From SAR202 cluster bacterium (GTDB lineage: Bacteria; Chloroflexota; Dehalococcoidia; Lucifugimonadales; UBA1123), in contig JASMDM010000038.1 of NCBI GenBank assembly GCA_030752795.1, forward strand, positions 1 through 53,299: 53,299 nucleotides of DNA, read 5' to 3'. Below, piece after piece: positions 1-9,023 of the stretch (position 1 is its first letter; each line of letters begins with the position of its first letter). The notes below the pieces were generated by a model, which made no database searches, had not been told where the DNA came from, and worked only from the letters and a program-made list of their open reading frames with translations. The position numbers and the translations under genes were made by a program.

Positions 1-1
1 C

Positions 2-292
2 TTCCCTTCGAACACCTTCGGCGGGACGATATGCGTCGGCGTACTCACCTTCGGCCACGCGCCTGCCAGCTCCCTCCGCGAGTTCGTTCGCGTGACCCGA
101 CCGGGCGGCCACGTCGTATTCAGTCTCAGGCCGGACATATACGAATCCCACGGTGTCAAGGACATGCAGGACGAACTCGTCGATTCGGGGTTGTGGAAGC
201 TCGTCGAGGTTACGGAACCGTCGTTATCGCGCACCAAGGGCGATGAGCTGACCTATCATCAGGTCTGGGTGTACGAGGTGATGTCGAGGTAA
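2..292 (+). CDS. SAM-dependent methyltransferase, C-terminal part (partial at window edge)
   Basis: The reading frame is open from the first bases to the TAA at 290-292, so only about 96 C-terminal residues are visible. The segment [14 protein letters not shown] followed by a basic stretch and [13 protein letters not shown] matches the end of a class I Rossmann methyltransferase: the post-II hydrophobic strand, a helix, then the R-P-G-G turn and the next strand. The SAM-binding GxGxG motif would lie upstream of the window. Substrate cannot be told. It ends 73 bases before the mannonate dehydratase gene. Family call is firm, function is not. Confidence 0.75.
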   Translation, partial: FPSNTFGGTICVGVLTFGHAPASSLREFVRVTRPGGHVVFSLRPDIYESHGVKDMQDELVDSGLWKLVEVTEPSLSRTKGDELTYHQVWVYEVMSR

Positions 293-365
293 GGTCACCA
301 AATTTCAGGTTCAGAACGGACATTGCAGCCTGCCAGAAAACGGTGATGCACACGAGGAGAACATC

Positions 366-1349
366 ATGCACGTTGGAACACAATTTCGAGCCCGGACCGA
401 TGACGACTACCGGGTGTTCGCGCAGCTTGGGTTGGAGCACATCTGCGGCTATCCTCCCGGCTCGGAAGACGATTGGACGCCGGAGCTGTTGATTGGATAT
501 CGCGAACACGTCGAGTCGTTTGGGCTCAAGCTCGACATCGTGCCGCTGCCTCTGTCGTCGGTGGAGATTTCGCGAGCGGAAAAGCCCAACGTCATGCTGG
601 GCAAGAGTCCGGAGCGTGACCGTGACATCGAGGCCATCTGCAACATGATTCGCGCCTGCTCTGAAGCCGGAATCCCAGCGGTCAAGTACAACCTGACCTT
701 GCTGGGCGTGGTGAGCACCGAACGACAGCAGTGGCGTGGCGGAGCGTCCAGTCGCGCGTTCAGCTTCGCGGAGGCCGTCGCAGCCGACCCTGGACAGACG
801 ATCGCTGGCCCGGCCGACGCCGACACGATGTGGGAGCGGATCGACTACTTCATACAGCGGGTCATGCCGGTTGCCGACGAGTATGGTGTTCGGATGGCGC
901 TCCACCCACACGATCCGGGCATGCCGCGACCGGAGGGGTTCCGGGGCGTCGATCGCGTACTAGGCACAGTCGATGGGTTGAAGCAGTTCATCGACCTGTA
1001 TTCGAGCCCGAACCACGGGCTGAACTTCTGTCAGGGCACCGTCTCCGAAATGCTGGAAAAGCCCGGCGAGGAGATCTACGACGTCATTCGATACTTCGGG
1101 AGCCGCAACCGGATCTTCAACGTCCACTTCCGCAATATCAAAGGAACGCGCCTCGACTTCGTTGAGACGTTCATCGATGACGGTGACGTGGACATGATCC
1201 GCGCGGCCGAAGCCTACAAGGAAGTCGGCTACCCGTACATGCTCATGCCGGACCACGTGCCGGAGATGGCGGGTGACAATTCTCGGTTGGTGGGCTTCGC
1301 GTACACGTATGGGTACATCCAGGCGGTGGTCAAGGCGATCAACCGGTAG
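366..1349 (+). CDS. uxuA: Mannonate dehydratase (UxuA family)
   Basis: A 327-residue TIM-barrel protein with the hallmarks of D-mannonate dehydratase, the cytoplasmic enzyme that converts D-mannonate to 2-keto-3-deoxy-D-gluconate in hexuronate breakdown. Visible signature pieces include MALHPHDPG (metal-site histidines), [22 protein letters not shown] and the C-terminal MPDHVP. Length is a little under the roughly 350-390 residues of classical UxuA. The ATG at 366 follows GAGGAGAACATC, a good ribosome binding site, and the protein starts MHVGTQFR, which fits the first barrel strand. No other uronate genes (uxaC, uxuB, kdgK) are in the window, but a second sugar-acid dehydratase candidate lies at 3048-4097. 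Close relatives act on other sugar acids, so substrate is inferred. Confidence 0.85.
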   Translation: MHVGTQFRARTDDDYRVFAQLGLEHICGYPPGSEDDWTPELLIGYREHVESFGLKLDIVPLPLSSVEISRAEKPNVMLGKSPERDRDIEAICNMIRACSEAGIPAVKYNLTLLGVVSTERQQWRGGASSRAFSFAEAVAADPGQTIAGPADADTMWERIDYFIQRVMPVADEYGVRMALHPHDPGMPRPEGFRGVDRVLGTVDGLKQFIDLYSSPNHGLNFCQGTVSEMLEKPGEEIYDVIRYFGSRNRIFNVHFRNIKGTRLDFVETFIDDGDVDMIRAAEAYKEVGYPYMLMPDHVPEMAGDNSRLVGFAYTYGYIQAVVKAINR

Positions 1350-1479
1350 TGGCGGGCGGCGAATTCTGAGGGCCAATCGACGAGAACCGAGAAGGGCCGA
1401 AAGGACTTCAGGTACGAAAGGTCGGACGGAGGCGCAGACGACCCTTCGACATCAATACGGGCGTTTTGCTCGGGCAACG

Positions 1480-2314
1480 GTTTGGTCGATTTTGTTCGGC
1501 GTCGGCTGGTTGGTCTGCATGGCGTGTGCCGGACCGTCAACGGCGACGCCCGGGACGGGCTCACGCAGCGAATCTACACCCGTTACGACCCGGCAACCCG
1601 CCCCGCTCGCCGTTTGGCGCCCGTCGCTGGACACCACCTGGCAGTGGCAATTGCAAGGGTTGCCCATAGACACGTCTTTCGACGTGGACATGTACGACAT
1701 CGATCTTTTCGACACCGATGCTGACACAGTCGCGGCGCTTTACGAGCAAGGGCGAGTCGTAATCTGCTACGTCAGTGCGGGCGGCTGGGAGGATTGGCGT
1801 CCGGATGCCGATCAATCTCCGCCCGAAGTGTTGGGCAAGAAACTCGACAGTTGGGAGGGCGAAAAGCGGCTCGACATCCGTGAACTCGATGTCCTGGCGC
1901 CGGTGTTGCGGGCGCGACTGGACACGTGCATGGACAAGGGCTTCGACGGCGTCGAGCCGGACAACGTCGACGGCTACACCAACGACACCGGCTTCCCTTT
2001 GACGTACGACGGACCAGTTGGCGTTCAACCGATGGCTCGCCCAAGAAGCTCATCAGCGAGGTTTGGCCATCGGCCTCAAGAACGACATGGGGCAGATACC
2101 GGATCTGCTCGACGACTTCGATTGGGCTCTCAACGAGCAGTGCTTCCAGTTCGACGAGTGCGACACGTTGCTGCCGTTCGTCGAGGCCGGCAAACCGGTT
2201 TTCAACGTCGAATACGAGCTCGACACGGACGAGTTTTGCGACAAAGCCATCGCGATGGGCTTCAGGTCGCTCAAAAAGAACTGGGATCTCGACGCCTGGC
2301 GCAGCGCTTGCTAG
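1480..2314 (+). pseudogene. GH114-like TIM-barrel lipoprotein gene, frameshifted
   Basis: Two overlapping frames together encode one protein resembling the GH114 / TM1410 family (endo-alpha-1,4-polygalactosaminidase-like). The first frame gives TWQWQLQG, DVDMYDIDLFDT, VICYVSAGGWEDWRPDA and FDGVEPDNVDGYTNDTGFPL. The second resumes at about 2014 with LAFNRWLAQEAHQRGLAIGL and runs to TAG at 2312-2314. The join needs removal of one G in the run at about 2009-2011 (gacggacc), after which the protein reads continuously. A hydrophobic stretch ending CMAC near 1495-1527 may be a lipoprotein signal, but I see no convincing start codon. The only ATG in frame, at 1273, overlaps uxuA and gives an arginine-rich, unlikely N-terminus. 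Either a recent pseudogene or a single-base error. Confidence 0.7.
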
Positions 2315-2392
2315 CGCCGACGCACAACGAGGTGTGACTGCTCCGTCAGAAGATCGCCGTGTTCACGCGCCGGTACTCAGCCTATCCTCGAC

Positions 2393-2974
2393 TTAATCGG
2401 TTCCAGCCAACGGGAACTGCTCGATCAACTCCCATCGGCCGCCGTGCGCCTTCCCGACGCGACCCATGAGGTCGATGGAATCGGCCCAGAACCCGTCTCC
2501 GAAATCGGCATGGGCAACCAGCTGCAAGGCTTGTTCTAGTGCTGCCACGGAGACTTCCTGCACATAGGTCATGTGAGGCCAATACGGGTCGTCGATGTAA
2601 GCGGACGTGCTGATCGGGACGATACCGGCCACAAGCGCGTCATGGAGCGCTTGCATCTCCGATCGCGCCGGGACCCTCAGCCCGCCTCCAGCGGATCGCC
2701 AAACCGATTCGGCGCCTTCGAAGCTGATGTGGAAACGGCGCGTGTTGCCCGTGATGAAGCGGACCAATCGCCTCAAGTCGCTTAAGCTCTCGATGCCACA
2801 GAAAGTGCCTTTCACGGTCACGTGAGCGGGTATCTTCGCTCGGGTCGATCCGGATGCCCGTTCAATCGGGTCGGTCTCCTCCTGGATCTCGCCCGACACG
2901 GGAAACACCAGTGCGTAGCAAGAGTAGCCGAACCGGTCGTCGCTCTGATCATCCGCGTTGGGAATTCTGCGCAT
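2393..2974 (-). CDS. 2H phosphoesterase / 2'-5' RNA ligase-like protein
   Basis: A 193-residue protein with the two H-x-T motifs that define the 2H phosphoesterase fold: HVTV at residues 51-54 and HMTY at 134-137, each on a predicted strand. Families of this fold include 2'-5' RNA ligase (ThpR), cyclic phosphodiesterases and YjcG-like proteins. I cannot say which substrate applies. The start at 2974 is chosen over the upstream ATG at 3025 because it is preceded by GGGAGGGGAAATCC, an excellent ribosome binding site at proper spacing. The upstream 17 residues have no such site. It lies convergent to the GH114-like gene and downstream of the enolase-family gene on the same strand, 73 bases away. 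Confidence 0.75.
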   Translation of the reverse strand: MRRIPNADDQSDDRFGYSCYALVFPVSGEIQEETDPIERASGSTRAKIPAHVTVKGTFCGIESLSDLRRLVRFITGNTRRFHISFEGAESVWRSAGGGLRVPARSEMQALHDALVAGIVPISTSAYIDDPYWPHMTYVQEVSVAALEQALQLVAHADFGDGFWADSIDLMGRVGKAHGGRWELIEQFPLAGTD

Positions 2975-3047
2975 GGATTTCCCCTCCCAATGTCTGCAGC
3001 CGACGAACCTCGCACCAATTCTCACCCAGGCGCCGAACGCGAAAGAA

Positions 3048-4097
3048 TCACAACATCGCCTCGTTCACCACAACGCCGAAGCCGGGGTCGTCTGACGGCT
3101 CGATGCGGCCGTCTTCGGCCCGGGGCTCGCCGAGCCAGAGCTCGTCGCGAGGCACGCCTCGCGAACCGAGGAGGACTTCGGCCAGGTCCACGCAGTCCGA
3201 GGCAACGATCAGGTGCAGGCCCCAGACTTCGCCGCCGCGATGCGGAGCGACGGGCGCGCCGACGCCGCGCGCGACGTCGAGGATGCGTAGCCCCGCCGTG
3301 ATGCCGCCACACCAAGTGATGTCGGGCTGCCACAGGTCGAGCGCGCCGGTCATTGCGACCTCGCGGAATCCGTGGTGTGTGAACTCGTGCTCGCCGCCAG
3401 CGATCAGCACTGGGTTGACCCTCGACCGCAGCGCGGCCTGGCCTTCGAGTTCGTCCGGCGTGAGCACGTCCTCGAACCAGTAGATATTGAATTCGGCTAG
3501 GCGACGGGACATCTCGATGGTGACGGGCGCGTCCCAGGACATGTAGGTATCGATCATGATCCGCGCATCCGGCCCGAAGATCACGCGAGCTCGAGACGCT
3601 CGATCGACTGCGGTTTGGTAGTCGGCTTCGTCGCCGTCGAAACGGTGTGGAAACTTGTGCGCCGTGAACCCCATCTCGGCGTACCACTCGGAGTCCGCGC
3701 CCGTGGCGTACGCTGCGACCTTGCCTTTCGTTCGTTCGCCGATGAGCTCGTGGACGGGGACGCCTTCCGCTTTGCCCAATAGGTCCCACAGAGCCAGGTC
3801 CATGCCGCTCAAGGCCATGACGCCGATGCCGCGCCTGCCGTAAGGGGTCGACGCCGCATACAAAGTGTCCCAAGCGTCCGCGATGTCCGTTACGTCATCG
3901 ATGCTCTTGCCGACCAGCAGTTCGCCCAGATGTCGGTTCACGACCTCGACCGCGGCAACGCCTCCGCCGCCGTAGCCGTAGCCGACGACTCCGGAATCCG
4001 ACTCGATCCGAACCACGATCTGCCAGAAATGGGTGCGCCAGGAAGGCGCCACGTGATTGTACTTGGGGTACACGGCTTTGACGGCGGTTATTCTCAT
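3048..4097 (-). CDS. Mandelate racemase/enolase-superfamily sugar-acid dehydratase, rhamnonate dehydratase-like
   Basis: A 349-residue enolase-superfamily enzyme: an N-terminal capping domain (about residues 1-125) followed by a modified TIM barrel. The three metal-ligand acids appear on successive strands in ARIMIDTYMSW (Asp), NIYWFEDVL (Glu) and IAGGEHEFT (Glu), and an APHRGGEVWG segment supplies a candidate catalytic histidine. The LWQPDITWCGGITAG strand is typical of the family. Overall shape is closest to L-rhamnonate dehydratase, which forms 2-keto-3-deoxy-L-rhamnonate, but this superfamily is notorious for shifted substrates. With uxuA at 366-1349 it suggests use of acidic sugars or related organics. 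The ATG at 4097 is divergent from the crotonase gene, with 147 bases between them. Confidence 0.75.
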   Translation of the reverse strand: MRITAVKAVYPKYNHVAPSWRTHFWQIVVRIESDSGVVGYGYGGGGVAAVEVVNRHLGELLVGKSIDDVTDIADAWDTLYAASTPYGRRGIGVMALSGMDLALWDLLGKAEGVPVHELIGERTKGKVAAYATGADSEWYAEMGFTAHKFPHRFDGDEADYQTAVDRASRARVIFGPDARIMIDTYMSWDAPVTIEMSRRLAEFNIYWFEDVLTPDELEGQAALRSRVNPVLIAGGEHEFTHHGFREVAMTGALDLWQPDITWCGGITAGLRILDVARGVGAPVAPHRGGEVWGLHLIVASDCVDLAEVLLGSRGVPRDELWLGEPRAEDGRIEPSDDPGFGVVVNEAML

Positions 4098-4244
4098 TGT
4101 GCTGCTCTACATTGGTTTTTGTGGCGCAAGGTTCACACAATCGTACTTGTAGCGGGCTTTGACGGCAAGACAGGAACTATTGTGCTAAGATTGGCACGAT
4201 CGAGAGGCTCAGTCCTTCTGACTATCAATCTGAGGAGAATGCGG

Positions 4245-5024
4245 ATGGCTTACGAAGAGATATTGACCGAGGTTCGAGGCAGGGTCGGGATTCTCACGAT
4301 GAACCGTCCGACCAAGCTGAACGCGATGAACCCTCAGATGGACCGCGAGCTGCGAACCCAGATCGCCGAGTGGAACGAAGACGACTCGATCGGCGCGATC
4401 GTCTGGACCGGCGCGGGCAGAGGCTTCTGCTCCGGCGCGGACATCGGTCGCTTCGAGGCCCGTGTGCACGGCCTGGAGACGAATGAACGACCCGAGCCGC
4501 CCGATATGAGCTGGATCGAGATGGTCAAGACCGCCAAACCGATAATTGCCGCCATCAACGGCGTCTCCATCGGCGAAGGCCTGACTCGAACGCTCGCATG
4601 CGACGTCCGCGTCGCGTCCGAGAGTGCGAGACTGTCGTTCCGGTTCCTCCGTGTCGGCGTGACGCCCGAAGTGGCCAGCACGCATTACGCTGTCTACCTG
4701 ATCGGCCTCGGCCGAACGCTCGAGCTGATGCTTACGGGCGAGATCGTCATGGCGCCGGAAGCGTATCGAATCGGACTAGTCAACCACGTGTATCCGGACG
4801 ATGAACTGCTGGACAAGGCCGTCGAGTTGGCAGCGAACATCGCCGACAACCCGGCTTGGAACATCGGACAGGTCAAGCGACTCGTCCACCAGGACTACCT
4901 GGAACACGACATCGACAAGGTGCTGGCGGACGAAAGCGAGATCTTCCGGATGTCCCAGGGTCGCGACGCCCACCGCGAGGCTCTGGATGCGTTCCGAGAG
5001 AACCGGCGGCCCAAGTTCCACTAA
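4245..5024 (+). CDS. Enoyl-CoA hydratase/isomerase family protein
   Basis: A 259-residue crotonase-fold protein. The oxyanion-hole segments are clear: GAGRGFCSGADIGRF and AAINGVSIGEGL, followed by ACDVRVASESARLSF and LMLTGEIVMAPEAYRIGLVN. The position that holds the first catalytic glutamate in classical hydratases (the Q-P-E triplet after the A-x-F-x segment) reads F-R-F here, while a Glu follows in GVTPEVAST. That is compatible with an isomerase or another CoA-ester reaction rather than plain hydration. The start at 4245 is favoured because GAGGAG sits seven bases upstream. The in-frame ATG at 4239 would lie too close to it, and the longer upstream open frame is probably non-coding. No acyl-CoA dehydrogenase or thiolase gene is nearby. 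Confidence 0.85.
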   Translation: MAYEEILTEVRGRVGILTMNRPTKLNAMNPQMDRELRTQIAEWNEDDSIGAIVWTGAGRGFCSGADIGRFEARVHGLETNERPEPPDMSWIEMVKTAKPIIAAINGVSIGEGLTRTLACDVRVASESARLSFRFLRVGVTPEVASTHYAVYLIGLGRTLELMLTGEIVMAPEAYRIGLVNHVYPDDELLDKAVELAANIADNPAWNIGQVKRLVHQDYLEHDIDKVLADESEIFRMSQGRDAHREALDAFRENRRPKFH

Positions 5025-5043
5025 AAGCCGGGTGGGGTCAGCG

Positions 5044-5077
5044 GATGTTGTTCGGCTGGGGCAGCGCGAACAACATC
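5044..5077 (+). terminator. Strong hairpin after the crotonase gene
   Basis: GATGTTGTTCG (5044-5054) and CGAACAACATC (5067-5077) are exact reverse complements. Inside them GCTG and CAGC pair again around a GGG loop, with one bulged G at 5066. It begins 20 bases after the crotonase stop codon. There is no T run behind it, so it may act as a transcript-end or stability hairpin rather than a classical intrinsic terminator. The rest of 5078-5256 holds no feature I can support. Confidence 0.5.
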
Positions 5078-5259
5078 GCTCAAACGTTACGCCAATCTGA
5101 CGGCTTGGAGCCATCGTAAACCATGTAGGGCGGTTACCGTCAACGGAGCTTTGCGCTGACGCAGGTTCACCCAGCGTCGGCCAATGTCAATATTCATGCT
5201 TCCTGCGATGCGATTGCTGGTCAGCAGCGCCTCGGCCACGCCACAGAAAGGCAACGATT

Positions 5260-5973
5260 CTGACGACCGACTCTGACAAGCCGACAATCGCCGTCACCGC
5301 CAGCAAGGCCAAGTACGCCGAGCCGTACACCGCCTGCGTCAAGCGGTCTGGCGGCGCCCCTTGGGTCGTGCTGCCCGAGCACGACGTCACACCCGAGGAG
5401 ATTCTCGACAGAGCAGGCGGATTGGTATTGTCGGGCGGCGCCGACATCGAGCCGTCATGCTACGGCGATTCGGCCGAACCCGACGAAGATCTGCTCCTGA
5501 ACCCCGGTCGGGACAAGCTGGAGATCGAGTTGGCTCGCGAGGCGCTAGACGTCGATCTGCCTATCTACGGCATCTGCCGCGGCATGCAGGTGCTCAATGT
5601 GGCGATGGGCGGGAGATTGGTCAGAGGTCTCGACGATCACGGCGCGACATCCGGCGAGTCGGCGTATCACCGCATCTACATCTCGCCCGGCAGCAAACTG
5701 GCGGCGGTCGTCGGATCGGGAGGGTTCGTCCGGGTCAACAGCCGCCACCGCCACGGAGCTCGGGACGCGCACAAGTCGCGGTCGCTCTTGGCGTCGGCCT
5801 ATTCGCTCGAAGACGGCGTCATCGAAGCGCTCGAAAGCCCGAATCATCGATGGGTCATTGGCGTGCAATTCCATCCCGAACGCCGACTCGAAGTGCCGCC
5901 TCATTTCGACCGCCTCTTCCAGTCTTTGGTCGAGCGTGCCGCCGAGCGTTTGGCCGGTCTTCAAAAGGGATGA
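5260..5973 (+). CDS. Class I glutamine amidotransferase-like hydrolase (PuuD/gamma-Glu-GABA hydrolase family)
   Basis: About 237 residues. The conserved family start KPTIAVTASKAKYAEPY (like K-P-x-I-G-I-T in relatives) lies before the first ATG-like codon, so translation must begin upstream, at CTG 5260 or ATT 5257. AGAAAGG at 5242-5248 is a suitable ribosome binding site for either. The catalytic triad is visible: nucleophile Cys in YGICRGMQVLN, His and Glu in GVQFHPER. Additional markers are LVLSGGADIEPSCYG and RVNSRHRHGA. Relatives cleave gamma-glutamyl-GABA in putrescine breakdown, or act on other gamma-glutamyl amides. No puu neighbours are present, so the substrate is open. The unusual start lowers certainty on the first residues only. 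Confidence 0.75.
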   Translation: MTTDSDKPTIAVTASKAKYAEPYTACVKRSGGAPWVVLPEHDVTPEEILDRAGGLVLSGGADIEPSCYGDSAEPDEDLLLNPGRDKLEIELAREALDVDLPIYGICRGMQVLNVAMGGRLVRGLDDHGATSGESAYHRIYISPGSKLAAVVGSGGFVRVNSRHRHGARDAHKSRSLLASAYSLEDGVIEALESPNHRWVIGVQFHPERRLEVPPHFDRLFQSLVERAAERLAGLQKG

Positions 5974-5989
5974 AGTTTGGGTGCGAAAC

Positions 5990-5998
5990 TGATATAAT
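5990..5998 (+). promoter_or_regulatory. Extended -10 promoter, probably for gyrA
   Basis: TGATATAAT at 5990-5998 is a perfect extended -10 element (TG, one base, TATAAT). It sits at the start of an AT-rich block (5990-6060) that contrasts with the GC-rich surroundings. I see no good -35 hexamer, which extended -10 promoters do not need. It lies 270 bases before the gyrA start, giving a long 5' leader that also contains the hairpin at 6178-6208. Confidence 0.45.
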
Positions 5999-6177
5999 TG
6001 TTGCGGTAAATTCTATATGTTGTATATATGCAAAACCTAAACCACTCCATACTGTGAGTAACGACCTACGCGACCACTTGTGGCATAACCGCCGAACCGC
6101 GACGGCGTTCCGTGGAGCCGACGTGAGGGCGTCAACAGTGTCGAGACTCCGCGAAACCGAACACACAGACCACTGAA

Positions 6178-6208
6178 AGCGTGCCGCGCTTCGTTAGTCC
6201 GGCACGCT
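6178..6208 (+). promoter_or_regulatory. Hairpin in the gyrA leader
   Basis: AGCGTGCCG (6178-6186) and CGGCACGCT (6200-6208) are exact reverse complements separated by 13 bases, about 60 bases before the gyrA start. There is no T run. It may be an mRNA leader structure or a protein-binding site; nothing more can be said from sequence. Confidence 0.35.
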
Positions 6209-6267
6209 GGAATCAGTCCGGAGCGGCTGATCGAATCGAGAACTCAACTCAGCATCAGGAGTCGTCA

Positions 6268-8865
6268 ATGGTAACCAAGACCGAGTTCGGATTCATCCGG
6301 CCCACCCAGATCGTCGACGAGATGCGGAGCTCGTACCTGGATTACGCGATGAGCGTCATCGTGGCCAGGGCGCTGCCCGACATCCGCGACGGTCTCAAGC
6401 CGGTTCAACGGCGCATCCTGTTCGCCATGAACGACCTGGGGATGAGGCCGGGCACCCCGCACAAAAAGAGCGCCAGACTGGTCGGCGAGGTCCTCGGCAA
6501 GTGGCACCCACACGGCGAGTTGGCAGTATACGACGCAATGGTCCGGATGGCCCAGCCGTTCAGCCTGCGTGTCCCGCTAGTGGACGGCCAGGGCAACTTC
6601 GGCAGCCAGGACAACGACCCGGCGGCGGCCATGCGTTACACCGAGGCGCGGCTTGCGCCCGTGGCCAACGAGATGCTGGCCAACATCGACCAAGAAACGG
6701 TCGACTTCGCGGAAAACTTCGATGGGTCGCTTCAAGAGCCACTCGTGCTCCCCGCCAGGCTCCCGAACCTGCTCATCAACGGCGCTTCAGGCATCGCTGT
6801 CGGAATGGCGACAAACATCCCGCCTCACAATCCGAGCGAAATATGCAATGCCGTAATCCATCTGGCCGACGATCCGGACGCGACGTCCGAAGACCTCATG
6901 AAGTTCGTCAAAGGTCCGGACTTCCCGACCGGCGGGACGATCATGGGACGCGAGGGCATTCGCAACGCGTACACGACCGGCCGGGGCCAAATCATTGTTC
7001 GGTCTAAGGCCGAGATCGAGGAGATTCCTCGATCGAACCGGATGCAGATTGTCATCAACGAAATTCCGTTTCAGGTCAACAAGGCGGCCTTGGTCGAAAA
7101 GATCGCGGGGCTCGTCAAAGAGAGACGTGTTGAGGGCATTAGCGAGATTCGCGACGAGTCCGACCGACAGGGCATGCGGATCGTATTCGAACTCCGAGGC
7201 GGAACTCAGCCGCAGATCGTGCTGAACAACCTATACAAACACTCTGCATTGCAATCCTCGTTCTCGGCCAACATGCTGGCTCTGGTGGACGGGATGCCTC
7301 GCATCATCACGCTTCGAGAAGCGCTGCACCAATTCCTTCTCTTCCGCCAACAAGTCGTCCGGCGCAGGACTGAGTACGACCTGCGTCGCGCTCGCGAACG
7401 AGCTCACATTCTGGCAGGGCTTCGCATCGCGATCAGCAACCTGGACGAGGTCATCCGGCTGATTCGGGCGTCTGACAGCGCCGAAGCTGCTCGCGGCGAA
7501 CTGATCGCACGGTTCGGACTCGACGAGCCGCAAGCCCAGGCCATCCTTGATATGCAACTTCGGCGTTTGGCCGCACTGGAGCGCGAACGTCTCGAAACAG
7601 AGTACCAGGAACTCCAAGAAGCCATCCGAGAGATGGAAGAGCTTCTGGCCGACGACCAGAAGGTCCTTGCGGCGGTCAAAGACGAGACCACAGCCATTAA
7701 GAAGAAGTACGGCTCGAAGCGCCGAACCGACATCAGCGGCGACGCACACGACCTCGACCGCGAGGACCTGGAGCCGCACGACCAGATCGTGGTCACCCTT
7801 AGCCGCTCCGGTTACGTCAAGCGCATCCTCGCGAGCACCTACCGCAACCAGCATCGCGGCGGCAAGGGCGTCGTCAGCATGAACAAACGCGACGACGACG
7901 CGGTGAAGCACATCCTCGTCGTCGACACCCACACGAGGTTGCTGTTCTTCACGAACAAGGGGCGAGTGTTCTCGGTAACCGCGTATGAGCTCAGGGCCGA
8001 CGCCCAACGCAACAGCCGAGGGGTGCCAGTCGCCAACGTGCTGGCTGTCGGCGATACGGAGAAGATCAGCGCGATCATCGACATCAGCAAACAGGAGTTG
8101 GAAAACGGCGTCGACCGATACGTGGTTTTGGCGACGCGCACCGGCCGGATCAAGCGCATCGCCCTCAACTCGGTCTCCAGCATTCGCGCCTCCGGGCTCA
8201 TCATTATGAACCTCAAGCAAGACGATGAATTGGTCTCGGTGAGGATGGCGTCGGAGGGCGAGGATGTGATCTTCGTTTCCGAAAACGGAATGTCGATCCG
8301 GTTCCCCGTCATGGCGGTGCCGCTACGTCAACGGGCGGCAGGCGGGGTCAAAGGCATGTCTTTGCGAAATCAAGACACGGTTGTCTCGATGGACATCGGG
8401 ACGCCGGAAAACAGGCTGCTTGTGATCAGTCGTTTGGGCTTCGGGAAACTGACGCCACTCGACTCGTACCGCACCCAAGGTAGAGGCGGCATCGGAATCA
8501 AAACGTTCAACATCCGAACCAAGACCGGACCCGTCGCCGACGCCAAAATCATCGACGACAGCAAGGAAGTCTACGTCGTCTCGGAGCAGGCCCAGGTTCT
8601 TCGCACCAACCTGTCGGAGATCCGCAGCATGGGCCGCGCGACCCAAGGCGTCACAATATTCAAACCGGCCGCGGGCGACTTCGTGTCCTCAATCGCCGTA
8701 GTCAGCGACCTCGACCTTGATGGAGACGACGACACTGCCGATCCTAAAGCGAACGGCAAAGGCGAGGGCAAGACCAAAGGCAACGGCAAGTCCAATGGCA
8801 AAGCCAAGAACGGCAACGGGAAGCAGAACGACGCCGAGCAGCCGCCGCTGACAGGACTTGAGTAG
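6268..8865 (+). CDS. gyrA: DNA gyrase subunit A
   Basis: An 865-residue type IIA topoisomerase A subunit, which with GyrB introduces negative supercoils. The active-site tyrosine is Y124 in [11 protein letters not shown], and the GyrA box reads QHRGGKG at residues 528-534 (QRRGGKG is usual). This marks it as gyrase rather than Topo IV. In the quinolone-resistance region, [10 protein letters not shown] replaces the E. coli HPHGDSAVYD, so the Ser83-equivalent is Leu (residue 85) and the Asp87-equivalent is kept (residue 89). After the beta-pinwheel domain comes an acidic patch and a Lys/Gly/Asn-rich tail of about 35 residues, with several G-K-x-N-G units. The start at 6268 follows AGGAG at 6257-6261. 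gyrB is not adjacent. Confidence 0.97.
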   Translation: MVTKTEFGFIRPTQIVDEMRSSYLDYAMSVIVARALPDIRDGLKPVQRRILFAMNDLGMRPGTPHKKSARLVGEVLGKWHPHGELAVYDAMVRMAQPFSLRVPLVDGQGNFGSQDNDPAAAMRYTEARLAPVANEMLANIDQETVDFAENFDGSLQEPLVLPARLPNLLINGASGIAVGMATNIPPHNPSEICNAVIHLADDPDATSEDLMKFVKGPDFPTGGTIMGREGIRNAYTTGRGQIIVRSKAEIEEIPRSNRMQIVINEIPFQVNKAALVEKIAGLVKERRVEGISEIRDESDRQGMRIVFELRGGTQPQIVLNNLYKHSALQSSFSANMLALVDGMPRIITLREALHQFLLFRQQVVRRRTEYDLRRARERAHILAGLRIAISNLDEVIRLIRASDSAEAARGELIARFGLDEPQAQAILDMQLRRLAALERERLETEYQELQEAIREMEELLADDQKVLAAVKDETTAIKKKYGSKRRTDISGDAHDLDREDLEPHDQIVVTLSRSGYVKRILASTYRNQHRGGKGVVSMNKRDDDAVKHILVVDTHTRLLFFTNKGRVFSVTAYELRADAQRNSRGVPVANVLAVGDTEKISAIIDISKQELENGVDRYVVLATRTGRIKRIALNSVSSIRASGLIIMNLKQDDELVSVRMASEGEDVIFVSENGMSIRFPVMAVPLRQRAAGGVKGMSLRNQDTVVSMDIGTPENRLLVISRLGFGKLTPLDSYRTQGRGGIGIKTFNIRTKTGPVADAKIIDDSKEVYVVSEQAQVLRTNLSEIRSMGRATQGVTIFKPAAGDFVSSIAVVSDLDLDGDDDTADPKANGKGEGKTKGNGKSNGKAKNGNGKQNDAEQPPLTGLE

Positions 8866-8937
8866 CGGAACGCTGATCCGCTGACAATCGGTCTAACTCG
8901 ATGCTTTGGGGTGGTCCACCGTGTTGGTAATCGAACC

Positions 8938-8972
8938 CCCGGAGGTCTTCCGGAATTCCGGCGACCTCCGGG
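8938..8972 (+). terminator. Nested palindromic hairpin after gyrA
   Basis: CCCGGAGGTC (8938-8947) pairs perfectly with GACCTCCGGG (8963-8972), and the loop itself contains the palindrome CCGGAATTCCGG. It is 73 bases after the gyrA stop. No T run follows, so Rho-independent termination is not certain. The remainder of 8866-9023 shows nothing else. Confidence 0.45.
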
Positions 8973-9023
8973 CCGATCAAAGCAACCACAACCCGCGCGA
9001 ACCAACGTTCAGCCATCAGTTCA

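Noticed and set aside
210..911. Long minus-strand frame opposite uxuA
   Set aside because: It is a shadow of a highly conserved gene on the other strand, arginine- and histidine-rich, with no recognisable domain. Similar long shadows opposite gyrA, ftsZ, dnaJ and nrdJ were rejected for the same reason.
1480..2314. Sequencing error as the sole cause of all frameshifts
   Set aside because: Any single case could be an error, but the breaks cluster in accessory genes, and some genes also have nonsense codons, which indel error does not explain.
7231..8220. 329-residue minus-strand frame opposite gyrA
   Set aside because: Codon pattern mirrors gyrA and the product has no family-like features; it arises from the GC-rich code on the opposite strand.
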